Position numbers and translations under genes: made by a program. This document shows positions 35,798 through 45,910 of a DNA stretch of 64,000 nucleotides, one piece after another; position 1 is the stretch's first letter, and each line of letters starts with the position of its first letter. The DNA comes from Labilibaculum sp. DW002 (GTDB taxonomy: Bacteria; Bacteroidota; Bacteroidia; Bacteroidales; Marinifilaceae), in assembly GCF_029029525.1 (NCBI RefSeq), contig NZ_JAKJSC010000002.1:1-64000 (forward strand), in the 5' to 3' direction. The notes under the pieces are model-generated. The model was not told the origin of the DNA, searched no databases, and saw only the letters and a program-made list of their open reading frames with translations.

Positions 35798-35891
35798 TGT
35801 GTAGTGTGTTTGTCGCGCAAATGTACGAGATTTTAGTTAGCAAACAAGAGTTGACACTGCAGGTGAACCAGATGTGAAAAACTTGATATTC

Positions 35892-37064
35892 TTAAAGTTC
35901 ATCAACAATCAACTTAATCTTCTCAAGAGCTTTTTCAAGAACAGATCTCGGACAACCGATATTTATGCGAAGGAAGCCTTCTCCGTCATTGCCAAAGGTG
36001 GTTCCTTTGTTTAATGCCAAACCAGCTTTTTGTATTAATAGTTTATTTAGTTTTTCGGTGTCGATATTTAGAGATCTGCAATCGAGCCAAAGTAAATAGG
36101 TAGCTTCAGGTTCTATTAGTTTAATAGTTGGAATGTTTTCTTTTAAATACGAACGTAGAAAATCAACATTTCCTTTTAGGTAATCCATTAACTGATCGAG
36201 CCATTCTGCACCGTCTTCGTAACCAGCTTGCATGGCAGTATGTCCAAATAAATTGCCAGAATTCAAATGCAAAGAAGAAAGTAAAGTTTCAAACTTTTGT
36301 TTCAATTTAGCATTTGGAATGATGATAACAGAACTTGCTAATCCAGCAACATTAAATGTTTTCGAAGGAGCAATGCAAGTAATTGTTCTTTGCGCCAATT
36401 CATCCGATAAGGAAGCCAAAGGGATGTGCTTGTAACCTTCGTAAATTAAATCTTGATGAATTTCATCAGAAATGATTAGGAAATCGTAGGTGTTTGCTAA
36501 ATTACCTAATTGAACTAACTCTTCTTTTGTAAATACTCGACCAACCGGATTGTGCGGATTACTTAAGACAAGTGCAGTTAATCCATTTTTTGCTAGTTCT
36601 TCCAGTTGTTCAAAATCCATCTGATAGCCTTCATCAGTAAGACGAAGAGGATTTACAACCAATTTGCGTTTGGTATCATTAATAACTTGTGCAAATGGAT
36701 GGTAAACGGGCGATTGAATCGCAATCTGATCACCTTCATTGGTCAAACTCATCAATAAAATAGAAAGACCTGTTACAACACCAGGACTCGATGAAATCCA
36801 ATCTTTAGGAATTGCCCAATCATGTCTTGTTTTTAGCCAATTTTGAATGCTTTTAATGCAAGAATCTCCACGAAAAGTGTAGCCATATATTTCATGATTT
36901 GCCCTCTCAATAATTGCTTCAGAAATACAAGGTGGAACTTTAAAATCCATATCAGCAACCCAAAGAGGCAATAGATCTTTTGCTCCAAAATAGCTTTCTA
37001 GTTTATCGTATTTTACACAATCGGTATTTTTTCTTTCGATAATCTCATCAAAATTATAGCGCAT
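35892..37064 (-). CDS. PatB/MalY-type PLP-dependent C-S lyase
   Basis: 390 residues, fold-type I aminotransferase class I/II. MalY/PatB landmarks: LPLWVADMDFKVPPCISEAI near the N-terminus, YGYTFRGDS, the substrate-side SPGVV, ALVLSNPHNPVGRVFT, ISDEIHQDLIYEG, and the PLP lysine in CIAPSKTFNVAGLASS. The C-terminal RINIGCPR holds the carboxylate-binding Arg. These enzymes cleave cystathionine or cysteine conjugates to release a thiol, pyruvate and ammonia. The gene upstream on the other strand is another PLP aminotransferase; the DMT transporter gene follows 94 bases downstream. Confidence 0.92.
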   Translation of the reverse strand: MRYNFDEIIERKNTDCVKYDKLESYFGAKDLLPLWVADMDFKVPPCISEAIIERANHEIYGYTFRGDSCIKSIQNWLKTRHDWAIPKDWISSSPGVVTGLSILLMSLTNEGDQIAIQSPVYHPFAQVINDTKRKLVVNPLRLTDEGYQMDFEQLEELAKNGLTALVLSNPHNPVGRVFTKEELVQLGNLANTYDFLIISDEIHQDLIYEGYKHIPLASLSDELAQRTITCIAPSKTFNVAGLASSVIIIPNAKLKQKFETLLSSLHLNSGNLFGHTAMQAGYEDGAEWLDQLMDYLKGNVDFLRSYLKENIPTIKLIEPEATYLLWLDCRSLNIDTEKLNKLLIQKAGLALNKGTTFGNDGEGFLRINIGCPRSVLEKALEKIKLIVDEL

Positions 37065-37237
37065 ATTTTTCTTTTTTAGAAGGAGAGTGAATTTAGAAAA
37101 AAGGCGCCACTAAAAAAAGACTTTTGCACAGCAGAGAGAAAAATTTGTTAATCTGATAATTGCTTGCTTATTTGCCATCTTGTTGTTCTAGTAGAAAGAA
37201 TTGCAATGATTGTATTTAATAAAATCTGAGGGGATAA

Positions 37238-38341
37238 ATGAAAATAAATAAAAGTGGAGCAAAGTATTCTGCAATAGTTGGAATTGGCGAACGAATTAAG
37301 AATATCAGTAAAGAAACAGGAGAAGCTTTTTTATTGCTGAATAGAGGTGTAAACTCCGTATGCAATATCGATTTAAATGAGCTGGTAAAAGAAATCGATT
37401 TTAATACCAATGAGATGCAGGTTTATCCACCTTCGCAAGGTAAAATTGAATTGCGAAAGGCGATTAATAAGCATTATTTCGGAGATAGAAGCAATGCTGA
37501 AAATATTTCGATTTGTGGTGGTGGAATGTCGGCGCTTGATATTGTGTTTCAGACCTTGCAAGTAGATCAAATTGTATTGCCTGATTATTATTGGGGATCG
37601 TACATGCAGGTAATGACGATTCGCGGTATTAATTCGGCTACTTACACAGATTTAAAATATATAGAAGAAAACCTTGATGCTTATAAAAATTCTGCGGTAA
37701 TCATTTGTGATCCAAATAATCCCTTAGGGAATAAGCAAGCTGATAGGGAACTATTGAAACATATTCAGCTTTTAAATGATAATGGGACCATTGTAATTGT
37801 TGATTGTCCTTATCGAAGAATCTTTTTCGGTGAAGAAGACGAGTTTTTTCAGAACCTTTTGGCATTTGAAAATGTAATTGTTGTAGAAAGCTTTAGCAAA
37901 TCACTTGGATTAAGTGGGCAGCGATTGGGTTTTGTGCATTCGCCAAATAAGGATTTTAATAACGAATTGGGAATCCGTTTAATGTACGCAACAAACGGTA
38001 TTAATGCATTTTCTCAGATTCTGGTTGAAAAATTGTTGTGTTCAGAGAAAGGACAAAAAGCAACAAACGATTTTAAACGAATTACAGCAAAAGGAATTGA
38101 AAGAAACATAGCCTACTTGCGTGATAAAAATTTATTGGCTAATGAATTTTACAAGAATTCGGAACCTGTAGGGATTTTTGTGATTGTAAATAAATCTGAA
38201 GAAGAATTGCTAGAAAAAAGAATTGGAAGTGTTTCTTTGAGCTATTTTACAAGGGATAAAAAAGAGGAAGCTGCAAAGTATGCACGTATTTGTGTTTCTG
38301 TACCTCCAGAAAAATTCGAAGCGTTTTTTAAAGTATTTTAG
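37238..38341 (+). CDS. Class I/II PLP-dependent aminotransferase-like enzyme
   Basis: 367 residues. ICGGGMSALDIVF near the pocket, ICDPNNPLGNKQ, IVDCPYRRIFF and the PLP lysine segment VVESFSKSLGLSGQRLGFVHSP. The C-terminal Arg is in YARICVSVPPEKF. The start is supported by a GAGGGG purine run 6 bases upstream, an unusually good Shine-Dalgarno for this phylum. The substrate is unknown; the fold is that of histidinol-phosphate or aspartate aminotransferases. Divergent from the C-S lyase gene with about 170 bases between. A terminator shared with the convergent lipoprotein gene follows. Confidence 0.9.
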   Translation: MKINKSGAKYSAIVGIGERIKNISKETGEAFLLLNRGVNSVCNIDLNELVKEIDFNTNEMQVYPPSQGKIELRKAINKHYFGDRSNAENISICGGGMSALDIVFQTLQVDQIVLPDYYWGSYMQVMTIRGINSATYTDLKYIEENLDAYKNSAVIICDPNNPLGNKQADRELLKHIQLLNDNGTIVIVDCPYRRIFFGEEDEFFQNLLAFENVIVVESFSKSLGLSGQRLGFVHSPNKDFNNELGIRLMYATNGINAFSQILVEKLLCSEKGQKATNDFKRITAKGIERNIAYLRDKNLLANEFYKNSEPVGIFVIVNKSEEELLEKRIGSVSLSYFTRDKKEEAAKYARICVSVPPEKFEAFFKVF

Positions 38342-38347
38342 ATATTG

Positions 38348-38379
38348 AAAAGCATTGCGATTAGGGCAATGCTTTTTTT
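38348..38379. terminator. Bidirectional terminator
   Basis: AAAAGCATTGC, loop GATTAGG, GCAATGCTTTT with T7. It overlaps the stop of the convergent lipoprotein gene. Confidence 0.85.
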
Positions 38380-39124
38380 ATGGCAATTTATCGCCCGATT
38401 GGTCAATCATCTCAACAATTCCTGAGCCATATACGCCAATTTCCCAATAATGACGTTTAATGCACCCGGAAGGACAATCGCCCCAGCCATAGCTGAATAT
38501 AAAGTGGATAAAATCAGATGTGTAATCAATGATTTCAATTTGTGAGCCATCGCCTATGCAGGAAGTTGCTCTTGCGTCAATAATAAAGGATAGCCTTTTT
38601 AGTTCCGAAGCTAATGCTGTATGATTTATTCCCACCTCACTTTGATAATTGTATAAAGTAGGTGAAAGGGAATCTATTGTAATCTTATATTCATAGATAA
38701 GGTCATCAAGAAAACCATTGTCAGAATATCCATCTTGTAGCCATGATTTTATTTTTTTGCTGGTAGAGTCAGCTTTTAGTGTTCCTTGGTGCAAGTGAAT
38801 AGGACATAGCGTATGAATATCGTATTCGCGAATTGCAGCTGCTGCAGGAAGCAAAGAGTCCATTTGAACCATTTGGAGAGCTGCTATAATTGGACCTAGA
38901 TGTGAATCGAGAATTTCGATATTATTAATTTCTCTTCTTTCTTCAATTGTATAAATATTGAGGCACAAAAGTTTGGCATCATCCAAAAGGATATTAAACA
39001 AAGAATCTGAAACATTGGGATGTTGAATAACCTCTTTAGGAAAGTCTATTGTTGTTTCCCCATCGCATGAAGGAAATAATGCGAATGCCAAAAAAGAGAA
39101 GAAAAGCAGAAGGTAGTTTTTCAT
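38378..39124 (-). CDS. Hypothetical lipoprotein, 248 aa
   Basis: From ATG at 39124 the protein begins MKNYLLLFFSFLAFALFPSC, a lipoprotein signal with Cys20. An in-frame start 11 codons earlier (MITNPVPKSSR) would spoil the leader. The body is alpha-helical in the middle and has four spaced Cys (CPIHLHQG, ATSCIGDG, WGDCPSGCIKRH), the last three perhaps binding metal or forming disulfides. No family recognised. It is anchored in the envelope. Confidence 0.7.
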   Translation of the reverse strand: MKNYLLLFFSFLAFALFPSCDGETTIDFPKEVIQHPNVSDSLFNILLDDAKLLCLNIYTIEERREINNIEILDSHLGPIIAALQMVQMDSLLPAAAAIREYDIHTLCPIHLHQGTLKADSTSKKIKSWLQDGYSDNGFLDDLIYEYKITIDSLSPTLYNYQSEVGINHTALASELKRLSFIIDARATSCIGDGSQIEIIDYTSDFIHFIFSYGWGDCPSGCIKRHYWEIGVYGSGIVEMIDQSGDKLP

Positions 39125-39326
39125 TCTTGAAGATTTTGGTACTGGGTTAGTAATCAACTAATAAATTGCGATGCAATGGCTTATTTATTCAGTAACGGAA
39201 ACAAACTGAAAATGTTGCGTTTATGTCTTCATAAAAGGCCTTAATTTTGAAAAAATATTTATTTAGAATCATTCTTGACGAAGAGGCGTTTTTTTATGAC
39301 GTAAATGTCAGAATTAGGGGAACTTT

Positions 39327-39360
39327 TTTGATAAAAATAGAGTAGAATCTTTTACTTTTG
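39327..39360 (+). promoter_or_regulatory. Putative promoter of the lytic transglycosylase
   Basis: TTTG (39327-39330) and TACTTTTG (39353-39360) match the -33 and -7 boxes, but the spacer is 22 bases, longer than usual. A TGAC-N6-GTCA palindrome lies just upstream at 39297-39310. Confidence 0.3.
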
Positions 39361-39383
39361 GTAACCATTTAAAAAAATCAAGC

Positions 39384-40376
39384 GTGACTATATATACTTC
39401 ATTAAAGAAATTCGGAATTTTACTTGTCTTTTTAGCAGGAATTTATGTAACAGCTCAGTTGTTTAATTACTCCAAAGTAGATGATCCCACAAAGGATCAT
39501 ATTGGAAGTGAGTACATGAGTAAATACAATGTTTATGCCTTAAAAACGCCTTTGGATATGCGTTTTGCTGGCGAACTGGTTCCATTAGAAAGGTGGGATG
39601 TGAAAGAATCGTTGGACAGAGAGTTATTGGTGAATACCTATTGGCAATCACAGACCTTATTATTTTTAAAACGCGCCAATCGATATTTCCCGATTATCGA
39701 ACCCATATTAAAAGAACAAGGTATTCCTGATGATTTTAAGTATTTGGCATTGATTGAAAGCGGCTTGATTCCAACCGTTGTCTCTCCTGCCGGAGCTGTA
39801 GGTTTTTGGCAATTTATGGCACCTACTGCTAAAGACTACAAGCTAGAAGTTAATAAAGAAGTTGATGAGCGTTACAATATTGAAAAATCGACCTATGCAG
39901 CATGTAAGTACCTAAGGGATTCTTATAAAAAATACAAAAGTTGGACATTAGTTGCTGCTTCGTATAATGCGGGAAGAAGATTTATCGATAAACAATTGAA
40001 ATTGCAGGATGCGGGAACCTATTTCGATTTACTTTTAGGTGAGGAAACGGGAAGGTATGTGTTCCGAATTTTAGCAATTAAAAGGATCATGGAAAATTCG
40101 GAAGATTTTGGATTCCGTTTTCGAGACGGTGATTTGTACCCAAATATACCTACTCGTAAGGTGAAGGTGAATACTAAGGTTGAAAACTTTGCTGGCTTTG
40201 CTAAAGAAAATGGTGTGAATTACAAAATACTAAAGTTCTTTAATCCTTGGCTTAGAAAGCCCTATCTCACAAATAAGTATAAAAAAGAGTATGAAATTAC
40301 ACTTCCTGCCAAAGGATATATTAATTTTGCGTTTTCTGAATACAAAAAACCATCCGATTCTGCGACTGTAAAGTAG
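39384..40376 (+). CDS. Membrane-anchored lytic transglycosylase (SLT domain)
   Basis: 330 residues with a GTG start that gives a complete N-terminal membrane/signal segment (FGILLVFLAGIYVTAQLF). The SLT domain (about 95-225) shows the catalytic Glu in LALIESGL, SPAGAVGFWQFM, YNIEKSTYAACKYL and VAASYNAGRR, all hallmarks of the MltD/Slt group. The C-terminal about 80 residues (VNTKVENFAGFAKENGVNY) resemble a degenerate LysM-like or substrate-binding module. It cleaves peptidoglycan glycan strands in the periplasm, giving anhydromuropeptides. It is 33 bases upstream of uvrA and may be co-transcribed with it. Confidence 0.9.
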   Translation: MTIYTSLKKFGILLVFLAGIYVTAQLFNYSKVDDPTKDHIGSEYMSKYNVYALKTPLDMRFAGELVPLERWDVKESLDRELLVNTYWQSQTLLFLKRANRYFPIIEPILKEQGIPDDFKYLALIESGLIPTVVSPAGAVGFWQFMAPTAKDYKLEVNKEVDERYNIEKSTYAACKYLRDSYKKYKSWTLVAASYNAGRRFIDKQLKLQDAGTYFDLLLGEETGRYVFRILAIKRIMENSEDFGFRFRDGDLYPNIPTRKVKVNTKVENFAGFAKENGVNYKILKFFNPWLRKPYLTNKYKKEYEITLPAKGYINFAFSEYKKPSDSATVK

Positions 40377-40409
40377 TGTATTTCGAGGGTGTAAAAGGGA
40401 GATTGTAAA

Positions 40410-43269
40410 TTGAGTACCACAAAGAAGAAAAATAGCAAAGAGGAAGGACAGTTAGAAACCGAAAACATTGATGTTCTTGGTGCCAGAGTTCATAACCTAA
40501 AAGATATTGATGTTAGTATTCCTCGTAACCAACTTTCGGTTATTACCGGATTGAGTGGTAGTGGAAAATCCTCATTGGCTTTCGACACCATTTATGCCGA
40601 AGGTCAGCGTCGCTATATCGAAACTTTCTCAGCCTATGCGCGCCAATTTCTTGGTGGCATGGAACGACCTGATGTGGATAAGATTACAGGATTGAGTCCG
40701 GTAATTGCCATCGAACAGAAGACGACCAATAAAAACCCACGTTCTACCGTAGGAACCATAACCGAGCTTTACGATTTTCTTCGATTACTTTATGCCAGAG
40801 CCAGTGTTGCCTATTCATACGAGACGGGTGAAAAGATGGTAAAGTATACCGATGAGCAAATTATTGAACTCATCTACAATAAATTCAACGAAAAACGAAT
40901 TTACATCCTTGCTCCTATTGTGAAAGGACGAAAAGGGCACTATAAAGAACTTTTTGAACAAATTCGAAAAAAGGGTTTCCTGTATGCGCGTGTTGATGGC
41001 GAAATTGTCGAATTGCTTCATGGCTTCAAAGTCGATCGTTATAAGAGTCACACCATCGAAATTTTAATTGACAAATTGGTGGTTGATGAAGTTGGCGATA
41101 AGCGACTAAAAGAATCTATTCAAATGGCTATGAAACATGGTAAGGGAATTACCATGATTATGGATAAGGATAGTGACGAAGTCAAATATTACAGTCGTCT
41201 ATTGATGTGTCCCAGCACTGGACTTTCATACAACACGCCAGCACCTCACAGTTTTTCTTTTAACTCACCACATGGTGCCTGTCCAAAATGTAAAGGCCTT
41301 GGAAGAATTAGTGCTATCGATATTGAAAAAATTATTCCTGACAACAGCGTCAGTATACATGCAGGTGGCATTATTCCTCTCGGCAAATATAAAAACAGCC
41401 TCATCTTTTGGCAAATTGAAGCCATCGCACGTAAGTACGATTTCGATTTAAAAACACCTATTAAAGGCATTCCTGATGAAGCATTGAGCATTATTCTTGA
41501 TGGCTCGAGTGAGACCTTTAAATTGGAAAATACGCCCTTGGGAAATTCATCAAACTATTTCTTAAGTTTCGATGGGGTTTTAAAATATATTTCCAATCAG
41601 GAAAGTAGCACGACTTCGAAAAAAGCGAAAAAGTGGGCTGAACAATTCATAAAAAATACACTTTGCCCTACTTGTGAAGGGCAACGACTTAAGAAGGAAT
41701 CACTTTACTTTAAGATTCACGATAAAAACATTACCGATCTTGCTCAAATGGACTTAAGCCTTTTGAGTGAATGGTTTGGTGATTTAGAACAACATCTAAA
41801 TGAAAAACAACAAATAATTGCCAAGGAAATATTAAAAGAAATTAGATCTAGATTAGGCTTTCTTACTCGACGTTGGCTTGGAATATTTATCTCTAAACCG
41901 AAGTTCAATCAGTTTATCAGGTGGTGAGTCTCAACGTATCCGACTAGCAACTCAAATTGGTTCGCAACTGGTTAACGTACTTTATATTCTCGATGAACCA
42001 AGTATTGGACTGCATCAGCGCGACAATCAAAAGTTGATTCAGTCCTTGCGTCAGCTTCGCGATTCAGGTAACTCAGTTGTAGTTGTTGAACACGATAAGG
42101 ACATGATTGAATCTGCCGATTACGTGGTGGATATGGGACCTTTTGCAGGTAAGCATGGTGGTGAAATTGTTGCAGCTGGATTGCCTGATGATATCTTAAA
42201 GGGAGATAGTTTAACGGCTCACTATTTGAATGGCGATAAAAAAATAGAAGTTCCTGAAACGAGAAGAAAAGGAAATGGCAAAACGATAAAGCTTACAGGC
42301 TGTAAGGGGAATAACCTTAAGAATGTTGATGTCAGCTTCCCACTTGGCAAATTCATCTGTGTCACAGGTGTTTCCGGGAGTGGTAAGTCAAGTTTAATTA
42401 ATGGTACCCTGCAACCAATCTTATCTCAACATTTTTATCGCTCAGTAAAAGATCCATTGGCATATGATAAGGTTAAAGGTATCGATAATGTGGATAAAGT
42501 TGTTGAAGTAAATCAAGCACCACTTGGTAAAACGCCTAGATCGAATCCCGCTACCTATACCAATGTTTTTGGTGATATTCGTAAACTGTTCGAAAAATTA
42601 CCTGAATCACAAATTCGTGGTTATAAGGCCGGACGATTCTCCTTTAATGTAAAAGGCGGACGTTGTGAAACTTGCCAGGGAGCTGGTGTTCGTGCTATCG
42701 AGATGAACTTCTTACCAGATGTTTATGTCCACTGCGACGAATGTAACGGGAAACGATACAATCGCGAAACTTTGGAGGTGCGTTACAAAGGAAAATCTAT
42801 CGGTGATGTTCTGGATATGACCATCAATCAAGCCGTTGTATTCTTCGAAAAAATCCCGAATATTCTACCTAAGCTTAAAGTTTTACAAGAAGTTGGTCTA
42901 GGCTATATTACGCTTGGTCAACCCTCTACGACCCTTTCCGGTGGCGAATCGCAACGTGTAAAACTAGCAACTGAGCTTGCTAAACGAGATACGGGTAAAA
43001 CCATGTATATTCTTGATGAACCCACTACTGGTCTTCATTTTGAAGATATTCGAGTTCTACTTGAGGTATTAGATCGTTTGGTAAACAAAGGCAATACAGT
43101 CTTGGTTATTGAACACAATATGGATGTGATTAAAGTTGCTGATCATGTGATTGATATCGGAAAAGAAGGTGGACGAAATGGTGGTGATGTTTTATTCGAA
43201 GGCACGCCTGAGGATTTATTGAAATGCAAAAAATCTTTTACTGCTGCATTTTTAAAGGAAGAATTATAA
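40410..43269 (+). pseudogene. uvrA: Excinuclease UvrA, broken by a frameshift at about 41865
   Basis: Reading in one frame from TTG at 40410 (supported by GGGAG 8 bases upstream) gives the first half of UvrA to residue 485: Walker [30 protein letters not shown] and CPKCKGLG. After RLGFL the frame goes wrong (TRRWLGIF) and stops at 41927. Shifting by one base at 41865 restores [20 protein letters not shown], ending at 43269 with the second ATPase ([34 protein letters not shown]). The restored length of about 952 residues is normal. It is either a true mutation that inactivates nucleotide-excision repair or a one-base sequencing error. Confidence 0.9.
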
Positions 43270-43289
43270 AATTATAATATTCATTGTGA

Positions 43290-43319
43290 ACAAAAGATCT
43301 CCAATAGGGGATCTTTTGT
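43290..43319 (+). terminator. Intrinsic terminator after uvrA
   Basis: ACAAAAGATC-TCC, loop AATA, GGG-GATCTTTTGT. A long stem with one T-G pair. Confidence 0.8.
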
Positions 43320-43468
43320 CGTTTGTATAGCTTGGTGGAGATTTTTAGAATAGTTTTCAAAAAAAGCTTAACAAAAATTAACCCGCTTGCGTAAAATTGC
43401 CCAGTCATTATTATTATCTTTAAATTATGATCTAATCATAACTAGATCTATTGTAAATTTAGAATTCT

Positions 43469-45136
43469 ATGGGGAAACTAATTGATATTTATTTCGAAGA
43501 TATAAAAGAGAAGAGATCTTATCCGGTTGGGACAGACTTGCAAACCATTTTAAAAGACCTCGTTCTTGAAAAAAAAGGTGAGATTTTGGGTGCAATGGTT
43601 AATAATAAGATGAAAGAATTGACTTATGAAATTTACAAACCTAAAAATGTAACATTCGTTGATGGAACACACCCTGATGGCAGAAGAATGTATGTCCGAT
43701 CTTTGTGCTTTCTATTATATAAGGCTGTTCATGATTTGTATCCAGGTGCTGGTTTTCGTGTTGAACATTCCATTTCAAATGGCTTGTATTGCCGATTGAC
43801 AGATAAAAATATCATCTTAACTCCGCCAGATATTGACGCGATTAAGAACAGAATGCATGAGATTATTGAGCAAGATTTACCATTTGTTCGAGAAGAGATG
43901 GAGACTGAGAAGGCAATAGAAATATTTGAAAGTCAGGGATTGAAAGAAAAAACAAGCCTGTTTAAAACTCGTGGTAATTTGTATACTTCGGTGTACCACT
44001 TGGGAGATAGTGTCGATTATTTTTATGGATTTTTGATTCCTTCTACAGGATCGCTTAAGGTTTTTGATTTGCTGCCCTTTTCGAGAGGAATGCTGCTGGT
44101 GACACCTGGCAGAAGAGATGCCTCTGTTCTTGAGGAGGTAATACCTCAGGAGAAGATGTTGAAAGTGTTTAGTGAGTACAAGCGCTGGGGTAAAGTATTG
44201 AATATTTCGAATGTTGGTGATCTTAATAATTACGTAAAAAATGATAATATATCAGAGCTGATAAAGATTTCTGAGGCTTTACATGAGAAGAAAATTTCTC
44301 AGATTGCAGATCGTATTCGAAAAAGAAGAAAGCGTACAAAGTTGATTCTAATTTCGGGTCCATCATCTTCTGGTAAAACAACCTTCGGTAAAAGATTGGC
44401 AATCCAATTGAAGGTAGCTGGTTTAAGTCCAGTTAATCTATCCTTAGATAATTATTTTGTAGATCGAGAACATACACCTAAAGATGAAAATGGGGAGTAT
44501 GATTTTGAAGCATTAGAAGCTCTAGATGTGCGTCTGTTTAATGAAAATTTAGTTGATCTGTTAAATGGAAAAGAAGTTGAGTTGCCAAAGTTTTCTTTTG
44601 AAACAGGCACTCGGTATTACGATGGAGAAAAATTGAAAATAAACGGAAAGCAAGTCTTGGTTGTGGAAGGCATTCATGGATTGAATCCAAAATTGACTCC
44701 TTTGATTGCTGATGACTCTAAGTTTAGAATTTACATTTCTGCTCTAACCTCTATTTCTATTGATGGACACAACAGAATTCCATCTACTGATAATCGTTTG
44801 ATCAGGCGAATAGTGAGGGATCATAAATATCGAAATTATAGCGCCTACGATACAATTAGTCGTTGGCCTAGTGTGAGAAGAGGCGAAGAGAAAAATATTT
44901 TTCCTTATCAAGAGGAGGCAGATGCGATGTTTAATTCAGCCTTACCATATGAATTGGGGGTTTTAAAAAGACATGCAGAGCCAATTCTAAAAGAAATTCA
45001 GCCAAACATGGTTGAGTACTCGGAAGCGAATCGATTATTGAAGTTTTTTAGCTATTTCCGACCAATTAGCGACGAGGAAATACCACCAACATCCTTAATG
45101 AGAGAATTTTTAGGAGGAAGTACCTTTGACTATTAA
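43469..45136 (+). CDS. Nucleoside kinase (uridine-kinase-like) with TGS-like N-terminus
   Basis: 555 residues. Residues about 1-75 are a TGS/ubiquitin-like leader (IDIYFEDIKEKRSYPVGTDL), then a threonyl-tRNA-synthetase second-additional-domain-like stretch (FRVEHSISNGLYCRL). The C-terminal half is a uridine kinase/phosphoribulokinase-type P-loop enzyme: ISGPSSSGKTTFGKRL near 293, LSLDNYFVDREHTP, FDFEALEALD-like sequence, VVEGIHGLNP and RLIRRIVRDHKYRNY. Enzymes of this arrangement are annotated as nucleoside kinases in Bacteroidota. The substrate is inferred. Followed by the DnaA-box-like cluster. Confidence 0.88.
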   Translation: MGKLIDIYFEDIKEKRSYPVGTDLQTILKDLVLEKKGEILGAMVNNKMKELTYEIYKPKNVTFVDGTHPDGRRMYVRSLCFLLYKAVHDLYPGAGFRVEHSISNGLYCRLTDKNIILTPPDIDAIKNRMHEIIEQDLPFVREEMETEKAIEIFESQGLKEKTSLFKTRGNLYTSVYHLGDSVDYFYGFLIPSTGSLKVFDLLPFSRGMLLVTPGRRDASVLEEVIPQEKMLKVFSEYKRWGKVLNISNVGDLNNYVKNDNISELIKISEALHEKKISQIADRIRKRRKRTKLILISGPSSSGKTTFGKRLAIQLKVAGLSPVNLSLDNYFVDREHTPKDENGEYDFEALEALDVRLFNENLVDLLNGKEVELPKFSFETGTRYYDGEKLKINGKQVLVVEGIHGLNPKLTPLIADDSKFRIYISALTSISIDGHNRIPSTDNRLIRRIVRDHKYRNYSAYDTISRWPSVRRGEEKNIFPYQEEADAMFNSALPYELGVLKRHAEPILKEIQPNMVEYSEANRLLKFFSYFRPISDEEIPPTSLMREFLGGSTFDY

Positions 45137-45137
45137 T

Positions 45138-45311
45138 TGTTGATAACTTTTTACCTGTTCATATTCAACCCTGTTTTACTTGTTAATAGCATTAGCAAAT
45201 AAGGCAGGGTTTTATAGTTATTAACAATTGTATGTTCGGTAATTAGGGGTGTTCGGAAGTTATTAACAACTCATCAACACTGTTGATAACTTGTTAGTTT
45301 TCTGTTAATAA
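45138..45311. other. Cluster of DnaA-box-like 9-mers in an AT-rich gap (candidate origin or DnaA-binding locus)
   Basis: Five copies of TTAT(C/T)AACA or its complement occur in 174 bases: TGTTGATAA at 45138 and 45281, TTATTAACA at 45218 and 45260, TGTTAATAA at 45303. Near-copies are TGTTAATAG at 45181 and TCATCAACA at 45271. The E. coli DnaA box is TTATCCACA, one or two bases away. The surrounding sequence is AT-rich with few genes. A weak hairpin (AACCCTG ... CAGGGTT, 45167-45211) may also end the kinase transcript. An origin is a hypothesis; gene context alone does not show it. Confidence 0.5.
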
Positions 45312-45430
45312 ACCCTAAAATGACATGGAGCCGTTTTTTCTCGAAACGGGCTGCAAATATAGGATAAAAAGAAGGAGATTTGAAAAGAAATTGTCGGTTT
45401 TTTTAGAAAAAAAAGATTCGCTTAAGCTAA

Positions 45431-45877
45431 CTATCTCTTCATCATGCGATCTATTTCTCTCTTGTGGTCTTTTTGCTTTAAACTTTCTCTTTTGTCGTAG
45501 TGTTTTTTACCTCGACAAATAGCAATTTCCATTTTGGCAAAACCTTTTGGATTAAGGAATATCTTTAAAGGAACAATGGTCAAACCACTTTCTTTGGTTT
45601 TTCGATCCATTTTATCTAATTCCTTTCGATTTAATAGGAGTTTTCTTTCTCTTTTTTCTTCGTGGTTGTAATACGAACCAAATTTGTATTCAGAAATATG
45701 CATGCCTTTCACATAAAGCTCGTTTCCGGCAAAATAGCAGAAGGAGTCTGCTAAACTTGCTTTTCCAGCTCGAATAGATTTAATTTCAGTTCCAAATAGT
45801 TGAATTCCTGCTACAAAGGTCTCAATGAATTCGTATTCAAAGCTGGCTCTTTTATTTCTAATGTTTATTTTCTGCAT
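45431..45877 (-). CDS. smpB: SsrA-binding protein SmpB
   Basis: 148 residues. SmpB landmarks: [24 protein letters not shown] with [19 protein letters not shown] next, [60 protein letters not shown] and a basic [14 protein letters not shown] tail that is unstructured until bound to the ribosome. With tmRNA it rescues stalled ribosomes and tags the nascent chain for proteolysis. The tmRNA gene is not in this window. Upstream on its strand are the Yip1-like genes. Confidence 0.96.
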   Translation of the reverse strand: MQKINIRNKRASFEYEFIETFVAGIQLFGTEIKSIRAGKASLADSFCYFAGNELYVKGMHISEYKFGSYYNHEEKRERKLLLNRKELDKMDRKTKESGLTIVPLKIFLNPKGFAKMEIAICRGKKHYDKRESLKQKDHKREIDRMMKR

Positions 45878-45910
45878 TGCAAATTCTTAATTTCCCCACA
45901 AATTTACAAT

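Noticed and set aside
41862-41880. Programmed ribosomal frameshift in uvrA
   Set aside because: No slippery heptamer or downstream pseudoknot is seen at TTCTTACTCG, and UvrA is not known to use frameshifting; mutation or sequencing error is simpler.
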